A stretch of 64,000 bases of DNA. Source: Macrolepiota albuminosa. Taxonomy: Eukaryota; Basidiomycota; Agaricomycetes; Agaricales; Agaricaceae. The stretch spans positions 248,001 to 312,000 of the forward strand of contig JAMWFC010000080.1 in assembly GCA_027475525.1 (NCBI GenBank). The letters are read 5' to 3'. The position numbers were made by a program, and so were the translations under genes. Within the stretch, counting starts at the first letter, position 1, and the number at the start of each line of letters is the position of its first letter. Below are positions 22,964-33,797 of this stretch, in pieces. The notes below the pieces were generated by a model. That model made no database searches. It was not told the origin of the DNA and saw nothing but the letters and a program-made list of their open reading frames with translations.

Positions 22964-23488
22964 TCATTTCTTCCCAGCCTCGATCGCATCTCCGTTCTTG
23001 CATGCAATGATCTTTATCCGGGGCGCACTGACTACCTCGTTCGACTCCATTTTGAACGAGGGGTTCTTGACGATGAACGTCCACACGTCGTCGCAGAGGC
23101 GGTACGTGTGCAGGTGGCCCTGCGTAGCGCATTAATTAATAAAATCATCTCGGCGACCCCACGCACATGACGCACCTTGAGCGACGTCTTGACTTTGACG
23201 GACTTGACCATCGTATCCGCGAGCGACTTGTCAAACTATCATCCTTCAGCACGACGCAGAACGCAGGGGGGACAGACACACGACGCACCTGCTGGAGCAC
23301 CTTCATCGCAAGCTGCGGCGTAATCGCCCCACTCGTGATAAGCTCATCAAGCGAGTCCGTAAGCGCCATACCGATTCTACAAAGCACATGTTCAAGCATT
23401 CGCGTATGTGTGGCCCCCTCTCCATTGAAGGGGGGAGGGAATCAACCTACGAAGAACCCCGGTAGAACTCGTAGTACGCAGACGCCAT
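22964..23488 (-). CDS. TOA2: TFIIA small (gamma) subunit
   Basis: Four exons (23488-23451, 23376-23289, 23235-23176, 23119-22964) give 113 residues, the usual length. The start [20 protein letters not shown] and the helix [20 protein letters not shown] match the four-helix N-terminal domain. [19 protein letters not shown] is the conserved beta-barrel part. TFIIA gamma pairs with the large alpha/beta subunit and stabilises TBP on the TATA box. It is single-copy and essential in yeasts. All introns are short GT-AG. It is transcribed divergently from the secreted-protein gene at 23686 (197 bp between starts) and lies 126 bp upstream of the F-box gene start on the same strand. Confidence 0.97.
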
Positions 23489-23685
23489 TTATCAAACTAA
23501 GTATGTATGTAAAACAAAGCGAGCAAAGTCACGGTGTCACGCACGTCACCTTGGTGACCATTGACTATGTATTATGTACACACACACACACGTAATTCGG
23601 AAGTAAATCACCTCCATCCCTCATCCCTCTCTTCAAGCTTCATCCTTCATCTTTCATCCTTCATCGTTCCCTTGACGGGACACCT

Positions 23686-24762
23686 ATGCCGCCCAGCGCG
23701 CTTTCCCTCTTCACCTTCACCTTCCCCTTCCCCTTCTCCTTTTTTCTCCTCACTCTCACTCTCACTCTCTGCACAACCCTCACACTCACAACCGCATTAA
23801 ACATAAACATAAACCCAAACACAAACGCAATAAACATAAAGTGCCCCGCAGTAGACGACAACAACACACCCCTAACAGGCTCACACGCCGCGCCCTCGGG
23901 GGACTTTGTGACATGCACGTACCAAGGCGCCGGCGCGTGCACGTATTTCCCCGTCGTGAGTCCTTTTCTCTTCTTTTCTTTTCTCTTCTTTTTCTCTTCT
24001 CTTCTCTTCTTTTCTCTTTTTTGAGTTCTCCCCGCCCCGCTTTCTTGCGCTGCGGAGACACAAACACCTGACCTCCGTGCTCACGCTGATACTGATACTG
24101 ATACTGATGATCTTGTGTGGAAGGACGGCGCGTTCTCGTCGGGCTCGAGCGCTTGTCCGGACGGTGAGCCGCAGGACGTGGTTCCCCCTCCGGAGTCGGA
24201 GTCGGGATCGTGAGTGTCGTCGTACGTTACTCGTTCTTTTATTTATTTTTTGGGGGGTGGTAGTGGACAATCGACTGCGACTGCGACTGCGACTGAGATT
24301 ACGACTACGACGAAGGCGGACGTCTCCCCCATCGCTACGAGCAGTACGAGTACTAAGAGTACTACGACGATCATGACGGCTACGGCTACGCGCCCGGGGT
24401 TCGTCACTGTTTTCTTGAGTAGCGCCGACCCGACGTTGATCTCGACTCTGACTCTGACGCCGCCCTCGAACACTAACACGAACGCGAACACCAACACGAA
24501 CACGAACGCGAACACGAACACGAACACCAACACGAACGCGAACGCGACCCCGCTAATATCCCCGACCCCGCTGACTCTAAGCACGAGCACGAGCACGAGC
24601 ATCGTGTTTCCCTCCGCCTCCGCCTCCTCTACTGTTCCCGATCCCGTGTCATCCTCGGCGTCTGTGCTGAACGCCGCAGCACCGTCGCGTATGGTACTCG
24701 GAGGTTTCTGCGTGCTTGGATATGTGTTTGTTGGGTTTGTTGTTGATGCGTTGGTGTTCTAG
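23686..24762 (+). CDS. Secreted Ser/Thr-rich protein with Cys module and hydrophobic tail (copy 1)
   Basis: Three exons (23686-23955, 24124-24209, 24264-24762) give 284 residues. A hydrophobic signal peptide comes first, then a small Cys module with IKCPAVDD, VTCTYQGAGACTYF and SSGSSACPDGEPQ. The middle is a long Ser/Thr/Asn-rich linker including an (Asn-Thr-Asn-Ala)n minisatellite at about 24470-24545. The C-terminus VLGGFCVLGYVFVGFVVDALVF is hydrophobic with no basic end, as for a GPI-anchor signal or membrane tail. A wall-associated or surface role is inferred; the Cys module has no name known to me. The 86 bp second exon is the same length as in the paralogue at 27247, which supports the gene model. 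It shares its C-terminus with the remnant at 10860-11200. Confidence 0.7.
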
Positions 24763-25139
24763 TTGGTGGGGTGGACGTAGGGGTTGGGGTGGTTTTGTGG
24801 TTTGTGAGGTGTAGGTGTGGGTGTAGGTGTGGGAGGTGGACGAGGTTGGGAGGTTTTGTTTTGTTTTGTTCGAGTTCGTTTGCGAGTTCGCTCATTTACT
24901 CATTCACTTGCCTTACGTGTCTGTCTGGAATCGATGGATCATTGTTTTTTTTTTTTTTTTTGGTTAGGATATTATTGTCTTATCGTCCTATCGCTATCGC
25001 GTTACCAACCAACCAATCACCTTGTCACCCTATCGCCCTATCTCCCAGTTACCAAATCACCCTATCACCCTATCACCCTATCATGCTATTAAGCTATTAA
25101 GCTATCAACCACGACAATGATGAATCGTCTCAGGCTTCT

Positions 25140-25320
25140 ATAGCCTCAGCAATAAGCTGAGCCTGAGTGCCGCCACCAAAGTGGGTGGTTTTCATATTGT
25201 GCCGTCAAGAAATTGTAGGCATCAGACTCCGCCTGACGGATGTCGCCACAAATGACAAACTGGAGCGGAGCATCGTATTCATCATTGTTCCAAGTTTGTA
25301 GGCATAGATACAACAGTCGT
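25140..25320 (-). pseudogene. Degenerate partial copy of gene G
   Basis: Minus-strand sequence resembles the middle of gene G (DAPLQFVICGDIRQAESDAYNF against HAPLKFSTCGHTYRARSDVC) and ends with CTCAGGCTCAGCTTATTGCTGAGGC, matching the AQAQLIAKA segment. The QEEK part is lost and the frame is broken. It lies in tandem, just downstream of gene G copy 2. Confidence 0.7.
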
Positions 25321-25369
25321 AGCGGACAAGTCTGTGTACAGTGTAGAAGTATGTAATCAACCACTGAAG

Positions 25370-26600
25370 AATTAAGTGATAACATCGTGCATGAATTCCC
25401 TCACAACGTCGCGAAGAAGTAGGCAATGCTGCATGATGATCTTCCGAGTCGCGACATCTTGCATCGACTGAGAGTTAACAACAGGTGTACACTTCTTCAC
25501 AACAGTCTCCTGCGCTGGATACATTCCTATCTCCACCGCGCGAGCAAGATTCTCGCTCACGGGAATCTTGTAAAAAATCATGTTTGTTCCAACCATTAGC
25601 ATCGCGGGCATAGTCATATACTTGTCGGGTAACTGCATCATGTTTCGCTTCCGGTTATTGCATTCAATGGCAGCGATAGCCTTGGCAATAAGCTGAGCCT
25701 GAGCGCCGCCACTAGGGTAGAAGGATTTTTCCTCCTGAACAAGGACATATATCATGCCACGAAGAGACTGTAGGCACACATCAGACCTCGCCCGATAGGT
25801 GTGGCCACAAGTGGAAAACTTGAGCGGAGCATGCGCCATCACAACAACATCATATTTATCATCAAGGCCGAGAACTCTTAGAAGGTATTGCGCATATAGA
25901 TTAACAAAGTTATCGGCTACATAGAACCAAGATCGATAAGCATCAGATGATGCTCAAAAACAAAAGGAACATACAAGGAAACCGTTCTGCCATGGAAAAA
26001 TAACTCAAAAATGTTCGAGCTTTGTGATTATCAGAGCTCCTGGTGACGAATCCATCCACGTCGAACGGGATGAATAAATCGACATCCAACTCATTTACGT
26101 CGGGAAGTTGTCGGCCAAAAAACACCTCGGCGGGCTCTTCCACAACACGAATATTGTACGCGTCTAACTCGTTCTTCGTCCACTTGTGGCAGGACTTAAC
26201 ACTTCGAGGGAGGTTAGCCATGATGTTAATTGATCGACCCTGACCTACAGAGGCCGCGTATATGTATATAGAACAGTAGCCAAATCCGGTACACTCTTCC
26301 CACATAAAACAAAGCTGAGACATTAATACGTCAACAATGGATGACTCTGTTTCATCACCCTGACTCGTTTTTCTGAAGACATTTCCCAAGTCTCACGCAT
26401 ACATTCTTCTCCGCACAGTAGGTGGGAGTCAGGGGATTCTGCCAAGTCATTGATGAGCTTAAGCCCTGGATGGGATTGAGAGTCCTTAGGGGGATGTATG
26501 GTCTATCTTGTATGCGATTTTGAGGATCCCATTCAGACCGGTCCTCGTTGGCTGGCTCTAGCTTATTGTCTTTGTAAGCCACCAGCATTCCAGATGCTGA
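25370..26600. repeat. Inverted repeat arm (partner 9515-10745)
   Basis: About 1.2 kb including gene G and its upstream region is the inverse of 9515-10745, with arms about 14.6 kb apart. Upstream similarity begins near GGTGGCTTACAAAGACAA(T/G)AAGCTAGAGCC. The arms are clearly diverged (many substitutions upstream), so this is an old genomic duplication. Confidence 0.85.
25372..26221 (-). CDS. Uncharacterised 'gene G', possible PD-(D/E)XK-like fold (copy 2)
   Basis: Exons 26221-25975 and 25916-25372 give 263 residues (MANLPRSVKSCHKWTKNELD...). The copy is nearly identical to the gene at 9877-10738 over the second exon. It is more divergent around DVDLFIPFDVDGFVTRSSDN and at the start of exon 2. 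The candidate core RARSDVCLQS ... VLVQEEK ... QLIAKAIAAIECNN is preserved. Retention of the full frame with two residues fewer suggests purifying selection on at least one copy. The neighbour on the 3' side is the secreted-protein gene at 23686, the same arrangement as the remnant beside copy 1. Confidence 0.7.
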
Positions 26601-27246
26601 CTTGCGCCGTGATATGTAAGCGTTTAGCATCAGTCTTTGGAGTGTTGGGATCTACCTGCTTTGTTCTCTGGATGTGGGTGCGTAGTTGAGGCCCTGTGTG
26701 TTCCGCACTGACTTTCCTCCATCTTCCCGTTCACAGACTGCAGATTCTAGGTCTTCCTACTTGTGATCATGGTTGGAAAACGAAAAGGAAATGACAGAAC
26801 GATGATCATCAAGGCTCCGAATCATACTTGTGGAGGTTTGCATTCGTTAGCTCGTTTCGCTTTGCACCAAGCCTGGCCTTGCTCAGGTCTACCTCTACTA
26901 TACTCACCTACTCACCTACACTGCGCTGCGCTACGAACACCTTGAAATGGAAATGGATCTAGAACCAATGATCATCAATTTTCAATTTTCAACGTTCGTG
27001 CGACGTTGATGAATCGTGTGTTTTAGTGTTGCTGTTGGGTGTGTGTATGGAAACCAGTGAAACCCATCTGCATCATTATTTGGCTTGTTGGGATCTATCT
27101 CGTCTTCAGTCTTCAATCGCGCATCAGAACAGGACAGGACAAAGAGTTCGTTGCGTTGGCGTTACATCGTACTGTGTTCCCTCCCTTCTTCCCTTCTACT
27201 CTTTCCGCGCCTCTCCCGCCTTCCCCCGCCCCATCCTCGACCGCGA
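26601..27246. other. Intergenic, nothing recognised
   Basis: No gene seen. It contains the promoter side of the secreted-protein gene starting at 27247. Confidence 0.4.
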
Positions 27247-28265
27247 ATGAACACGTCACACCGCGGACTCCCAACGCTCTTCCTCCTCTTTTATTCTCTC
27301 TGGCTCTTCGCCGTGGTGCCCACGACACACGCAGGGGTGAAATGTCCACAAAAGGCCAACAATGGGGTACCTTTCACCAAACCAAACACGAACCCTGACG
27401 GTAGCGTTACATGCATGACTGACAAGGGCTTCAAATGCATCTATCTTTCTGTGCGTTCTTTTTCTTTGCTTTCCTTTTTTTTCGGAGACCTCTTATGCGC
27501 GTGCCATACTTTTTTACTCTTTTCTTCTTTTCTGCTTTGAGACTTCAGAGTAATGGAAACGAAATGAATAATAACTAAAACAAAAAAAAATAACAATGAC
27601 AGAATGGCAATTTGGTCCCCAATTTGGGCCCCATACATTTATCATTATGCCCCTCCTCCTCCAACGAGGGACAAAACAGCCCACAAATGTACTTAGACTT
27701 CCATCTCTTCGACCCTCCACTCCACATCAAGCTCACTTCATTACACAGAGCATCCACCCAAACCGTGCAACCGCCTCGTCCAGCGCCACAGGGCATCCCA
27801 TCCACTGGTTCACAACCTTCCACGCCACAGCCCTCGACACCGACCCGCCCAGAAGCGGTAGAACCAGGTGACACCCACACCACCACCATTACCACCCCTA
27901 CCATCACCACCCGCCTTGATACCCTCTCCTCCTCTCCTCCCCTCTCCGCGCTCGCCACCTCGACGTCCAACGGCCCGAACTCCACAGGCACAACAGACGC
28001 AACAACAGCCACGACCCTCGCGTCAGGGTCCGAGTCACCCGACTCCATAACGTCAGGGTCTGACTCAGGGTCGACCCCGACGCCGGTGGTTGTGACGAGC
28101 ACACCGACTGTCACAACGGTGCTCACGTCGAGCAAGTTTGTGTCCCCCTCAGCTGGAACTGGTGGTACTAACGGCGCCGGCACAAGCTACGGACATGGTC
28201 ATGGACACGCTGCGGTGGGGATGGGGATGGTGGCGGGTGTGGTGGTGGTTGGAATGGTGTTGTGA
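27247..28265 (+). CDS. Secreted Ser/Thr-rich protein with Cys module and hydrophobic tail (copy 2)
   Basis: Exons 27247-27450, 27603-27688 and 27749-28265 give 268 residues. The signal peptide ends near VVPTTHAG. The Cys module follows: VKCPQKANNG, VTCMTDKGFKCIYLS, LSLCPSSS. A Thr/Ser/Pro-rich linker comes next. The C-terminus reads SYGHGHGHAAVGMGMVAGVV and ends in a hydrophobic stretch, consistent with a GPI signal. Exon sizes (second exon 86 bp) and Cys spacing match the gene at 23686, so they are paralogues although the linkers do not align. The His-Gly repeat before the tail is peculiar to this copy. Confidence 0.65.
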
Positions 28266-29373
28266 GCTCCCACATTTTCAAGTGGGGACATTCCCTACAT
28301 ACATACAATGGACATGCGTGTATGGGAAGAGGCTCTCCTATTTCCTTCGCTTACGCAGGAGAATATTTGCTTCCCGACTTTTTCGCTTTGAAATTAAGTA
28401 GGATCATGTATGTAGTAATGTACAATCTGTTTTATTTATTATTGGAACTTTGACGTGGTTTATTGTATGTATATATGTATTTTATAGTTGAGCATTGATC
28501 GCGTCCCTGCTCGCATTTGTTCACTTTTCGGTGGTTAATCGTTAATATCAACGCAACGCGTTCGACATCACGTGCTGAGAGATAAGTGCCAATTCTGTCC
28601 AGCTCTCTTTTTCGCTTCGCTTTAGAGTGACTAGTGCGCATTGCTATTCTTCGACCTTAATTATAACCTGAGCACTGATTGGGCTACTGTTGAACTCTGA
28701 AAAAAGAAAGAAGTACGTACGTACTTCGATGCACTGACACGGCATTGCCGTGACCCTGAGAGGTTGGCTTTGAACCGACATCTCGAGGGCGATAAGGCCC
28801 TCGTCCTCGCACCGTCGCAATGTGTGGTAGAGGACAGACAACGTGAGTTCGACATGGAATACAAATGCTGAATGTTGAATCGATACTGCTCGCTTTCTTG
28901 TGAACGGCGCCCGCGCTCGCATGTCCTGTGTCTGAGAGATATCAATGCCAATTTTGGTCTAGTGTTCGAAAATAGATAAACTCTTTAAATGTTCTTCCAT
29001 CTTCTGAGCATCGCTATTGACGACGAATATAATTGTACACGTACTGGAATGTGATACAATACTTTATACACAGCGTTACCACATGGCACAGGCGATCTCT
29101 TCCTCGGAACCGACTTATCGCTGCACAGATTATTCCAAACTTTATCAATTCAAAGTGAAAGTTCACCCCTACAAGCCCAACAATCTCTTTTTTTAGGGAA
29201 GCGCACCAGCAGGTGGGAATAGTTCACAGCAGTTCAATCTTCTCTTCGAAGCTCGTGATCTTTGTTTTCTATATCGAACGCAAGATAAGCATAGCCAATG
29301 TACGAGTACTATAATACATAACTCCTTCAATTAATCCCATTAAAGCTCAAGATGCACATGTATTGCCGTCATT
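28266..29373. other. Intergenic, no gene recognised
   Basis: Open frames on the minus strand around 28644-28951 have no recognisable content. The region separates two genes that converge here (+ at 28265, - at 29374) and probably contains both 3' UTRs. Confidence 0.4.
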
Positions 29374-31368
29374 CTAGTGTTTCAGTGGTTCGCTCAGGCG
29401 CTGCCGAATTAGATCTGCAACGGTTTGTGCGTGGACGGGTATAGAAGCTACAAACGGTAGTTAATTACAATTGGTGAGCATAGCTAAAATGGCAATTAAT
29501 ACTTACGACCATGGAAATCAGACGTATATTTGACGCCCTGTTAATGATGTATGAGGCATAAGAGCTGTGAAATCCTGCGCAGTCAACACGGAATCGCACC
29601 TCGTACCACTCTCCATCGGGGAAGGTTTGTAGTGTATCGTTCCAAACAGCATAATGCTGTAAGTCTGTCAGATCCGAATGAGTGACAAAGGGTGAAGCCG
29701 TATACCTTGTGACCGAGGTTACGAGCTAATATGGCATAGTCGTGGACGTAACCTGAGGGCACCGTCAGCGGATATTGTAATGCATTACGACAGCAAATTG
29801 CTTACTTTTAGGTGCAAAAATTTCCACGACAGTAGATCGGGGCGAAGGAGGCATAAACAGTTGGTGCTGCGAAGGCCAAGTCAAATGACATGTATGCAAA
29901 AAGTTTGGCCGCCTTACCGTCAGACCATTCCCGTGTACACCGACAAGGACCTGGAAGATGTTAGCAACACTAAACAAACAGAAGTGCACAACAAAAAACG
30001 CACTGTAGAACGCGCCATAATCTCCATCTGCTGCGCCAAAGTCATCTTCTCCATCTGCGCAACATAAACCTGACATAACCCGCTCCATTCAAGTTCTTTA
30101 AGTGCCTTCACAAAACCTTGGTGATCCGCATCTGCCAACCTCCTCCCGCTACCCTGCCGCACAATATAAGTGACAAACGGCATTTCTGAGGTGACAGCGG
30201 GCGGAGAGGTTATGAAACCACGGCTGTCAAGCTGTGGCAAATAACCGATAGTATTCCGCACCGTGGTCTGCCTGACTGGTTCCCAAAAGGTATTGGAAAC
30301 GTTAATCGCCATGGTCGAGGAGATCATCTTGTGCCAGACTTTTGAGTACTCGCTACCATGAGGTCAGTTGGCGCAACTGCTCTCATAGAGGTACTTGACG
30401 TACTGAGTCTCAGCTGCTACACGGCAGACTACCATCGCTCGTTGAAACACAAAGGTTTTATCGAGGACAGCGAGGTCATCCCATTGATCTGCGTTTTCAA
30501 TACTTGTCGAAGGGAACGTGGCCCGCATGAGACCTGCGTTGAGGCCGGGTGGGTCCCGCCATTCTTGACCAAAGATATGCTGTATATAAGGAAACTGATT
30601 AAGTTGAGGATTGGAGTGGGGTTGTGTATTGTCCATACCGGAAGTAGAATGCGCGATGCAAAAGAAGGGACTGCCGTATACCTCGCTGATAGATAAGGGC
30701 CCGTGAGAGCTGAATATACACGCCAAGCTCCAAGAATAATCTCCCCCCACCAATGGTAAAAGTGCTAGTGGAGCAGCTTCAAATCACGTGAAAAATTCTA
30801 TATGAGCGTTTTGCTTACGCTCATGAATTGCTCGGTATCATAGGCAATGAGTGTGAACCCCTCTACGACTAGCGCTTGCTCTCCCAGAATATCTGTCGCC
30901 TCTTCTGGGTTAATTATTTGCAACTCCTGGAGTGAAAAGCGGTATTAATCAATAACTTATTTTTGATTCAAGCTACAAAATACGTGCCTTATCTGTTGGT
31001 GAAAGGTCACGGTCGGGTCCCATATCCAAAGGGCGTGCTATGATGTGCTCCCTTGGCGGGAAGGCCGAGGGTGTCGAGGTCACAATGTAGAACGTGCCCT
31101 TTCTAAGATATAGCCGGTCCAGCAGACCAAACCCGTACACCAGGTTTCTACCAGGTATTGTCGTTTCAATAGAAGTCGATGTTGGAAGGTCAGCACGGTT
31201 CCGAGAGTTATAAAACACAGTGGGCAACTTCTCGTCCCATAGTTTCAAGCCTAGTTCATGTTCAGAGTCAATAGCAAAGTAGAGGCCACACAACAAGATG
31301 AGTATCAAGAAGGCTGAGAAATTACGCGTACGGCGCAATGGGGTCATATCGTTGCCAGAAAGCAACAA
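29374..31368 (-). CDS. GT61 family glycosyltransferase (copy 2)
   Basis: Eleven exons with the same intron positions as the gene at 1942-4581; the first two exons are 31368-30988 and 30926-30819, and the stop TAG is at 29374. A signal anchor (FSAFLILILLCGLYFAI) comes first, then HFYHWWGEIILGAWRVYSAL, the FWEPVRQTTVRNT block, VLVGVHGNGLTHQLFMPPSP and HYAVWNDTL. It is complete, unlike a simple pseudogene copy, and well diverged from copy 1, so the two have been separate for a long time. Intron 1 appears to use a GC donor (AAG followed by GCACGT) paired with CAG, because only this joint matches the phase of the paralogue. Probably a Golgi/ER glycan-modifying enzyme; substrate unknown. Confidence 0.87.
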
Positions 31369-31588
31369 TGCAGTGGGCTCAAGGTGTGAATGGGAAGAAA
31401 ACGAAGCTCAAAAACTTCTTTCCTAATTCAGGATTGAGAATGACAGGCTATTTACATTCTTCGCGGAATTTCGTCAACTAACGCCGGCCAGGGACGGTGG
31501 GAGACAGAGAGTAAGTTGCCGTGGCACGTGCTGAACACATGATTACGTTAGACGCGTTCAAGCTTGAAAAGTTGTTTTCTCCGTATTC
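31369..31588. promoter_or_regulatory. Shared divergent promoter region
   Basis: Only 220 bp lie between the start codons of the GT61 gene (minus) and the SET/MYND gene (plus), so both promoters must sit here. No specific operator was identified. Confidence 0.5.
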
Positions 31589-33797
31589 ATGTCTTTTGCA
31601 AACCTCCGGGCGTCGCGCCAGACAAAACAATCCAAATCGTATGTACAACCAAGTCCTTCGACTCAGTTCTCCTCAAGTACACCAACTTTGCAGCCTTCTC
31701 CCACTGAAGGCAAGGACACGAAGGATGTAGGAGATATCATGTATTCGACTTTGCCACCGAATATCGAAATTCGTAATTCAGACGGCAAAGGTAGAGGTCT
31801 ATGGAGCAAAGCTCACTATAAGCCCGGTATGTGCACTTCCTCTTACTACAATTATACGATGACTTAATGAGCATAAAGGGAGCACCCTCTTGGTTACGAA
31901 ACCACACATCGCCGTCTTATCAAATCAGTATTTGGACTCATATTGTTCAAATTGTTTTGGTCCTTCACTCTCGGGTGGTCTGAAGAGGTGCACTACATGT
32001 CGTATAGTTCGGTATTGCGATTCTGTACGTACCTCATCCATAATTATCGTTTCTTTCCCTCCTGAACACTCGGTTCTCAAGGAATGCCAAAAGAAAGATT
32101 GGCCGTCTCATAAACATGAATGCTTGGCGCTTCAGGAGTGGGCTAAAGCCGCTCCTTCTCCTGACCTGGCGTTACCTAGTGATGCTGTCCGATGTTTGGG
32201 TCGTCTCATGTGGAATCGTCAGAAAAAGGGAAGCAATAGTGGATGGGTTTGTATTTTAGCCATTCATCCTTTTGCACAACCGACAATATACATCAACAGT
32301 CTAAGGAAATCGATGCGATGCAGTCACGTATGTAAGATCATCGCAGCCCAAGTGTCAGTCGGCTCATTGGCTCGTCGGTTGTGTAGATAGGCAATCTCTC
32401 CAATCCTCTGCCTTTGAACTGCACACCCACCTATCGCACGCCCTTGTGCGATATCTAGGCATTTCTTCTCCTGAACAGCTGAGCAAGTTTGAGCTTAACT
32501 CACCTAAAGATCTGGTCGATGTCATATCCAGGGTTTGTCAAATATCGTTTTTTACTCTGGTTGTCACTGATACCGTTCTGCAGTTCATTACGAACACGTT
32601 TTCAGTCACAACGCCGATGCTTACGCCCATTGGAGCATCGGTGTCCCCGATCGTCGCACTCATCAATCATTCCTGTGAACCCAATGCTGTCGTCGTATTT
32701 CCTCGTTCTCCGGCCTCATCTCCTACGCAAGAACCCTTGATGCATATCATATGTCTCCGGAACATTGAACCAAATGAAGAAGTGTGAAACCTTCAATTCA
32801 CTCTCTTCGCGAGTCATATTTCTGATTGATACAAAGATTCTGACTTCCTACATTGATACGACCCTCCCAAAATACCTGCGACAGAAATCCCTGAAAGAAG
32901 CATACAATTTCGAATGTAGATGTACTTTGTGCACCACCAGCTTGGAGGTTGATCCCAGAGAAGCTGTTTTCTGTCCCAAAAAGTGCGGTGGTACATGCCC
33001 AATTTTCTTGGAAGGTATTTGTCTCTGTTGAAATGTGACTACCCTTTCATTTAAACTCATGGTTCCGTTACAGAGAGCTGTTTATGTCAATGCTCCAAGT
33101 GCAGAGCCGTCCTAAAAGACACAGGCGCTATCATTGATGCCGTCCGTGTTGCACAGGAGGGCTTGGACAAAGCAACGGCACTTCAACTCAAAGGTTAAAG
33201 CCATATGTTCTCTTGATTCATCAGTTCGCCCATACTAACGGCACAAATCTGATAGATTCGACTAAATCTCTGCAACTGACTACAAATCTCATTCCAATCT
33301 TGATCTCTTCCGGGCTTACCCCGTCCTCCCATCCGCTCCTCGCGCTATCACGTCTACACCAGTCCCTCCTTATTGATTCCCTTCCCTCACCCCCTACGCA
33401 AGAAGCCTTAGATGACGCCATCAGGGCAACTAAACGAGCCAGCACTGGCATTACTGAAATCCTTCCAGATGGCCACCCTATCCGTGGAATTACCCTCGCA
33501 GAACTCGGTAAACTCCTGGCTGTTGACGAGCCATCACCTCGCCAGTATTCATCACGCGCCGAAGCCGCCTTGATCTACCCCCCCTCGGGACCACCGCGAC
33601 TCAAGTTAGCACTTGAGACTATGCTGCGCGCGCGAAGTGAGTTGCTTGTTGGTTTCGGGGCACGGAGTGAAGGGGGTCAAGTAGGTAAAGATGCCCGAGA
33701 GACAGTTTTGGGGCTGGAGAAGGAGATGGCGGTCTGGAAACAAGGGGTCAAAAATGGTTTGGAGGATGCCCCGCGACCTATTGCTTCCAAGTCGTAA
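31589..33797 (+). CDS. SET- and MYND-domain protein (SMYD-like lysine methyltransferase)
   Basis: A multi-exon gene from ATG 31589 to TAA 33795-33797; exon 1 ends at 31826 and splices to GSTLLVTKPHIAVL. The N-terminal SET half has GKGRGLWSK. The MYND zinc finger has all its ligands (CSNC ... CTTCRIVRYCDS ... ECQKKDWPSHKHEC). The catalytic SET half shows NHSCEPNAVVVF and NEEV-(intron)-TSYID, and the post-SET Cys cluster reads FECRCTLC. The C-terminal part is helical (residues RLHQSLLIDSLPS ... RAEAALIYPPSG). SMYD proteins methylate lysines on histones or cytosolic proteins using S-adenosylmethionine. It converges on the amidase fragment at 33895. Its stop codon overlaps the left breakpoint of the 1,140 bp duplication. 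Confidence 0.88.
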
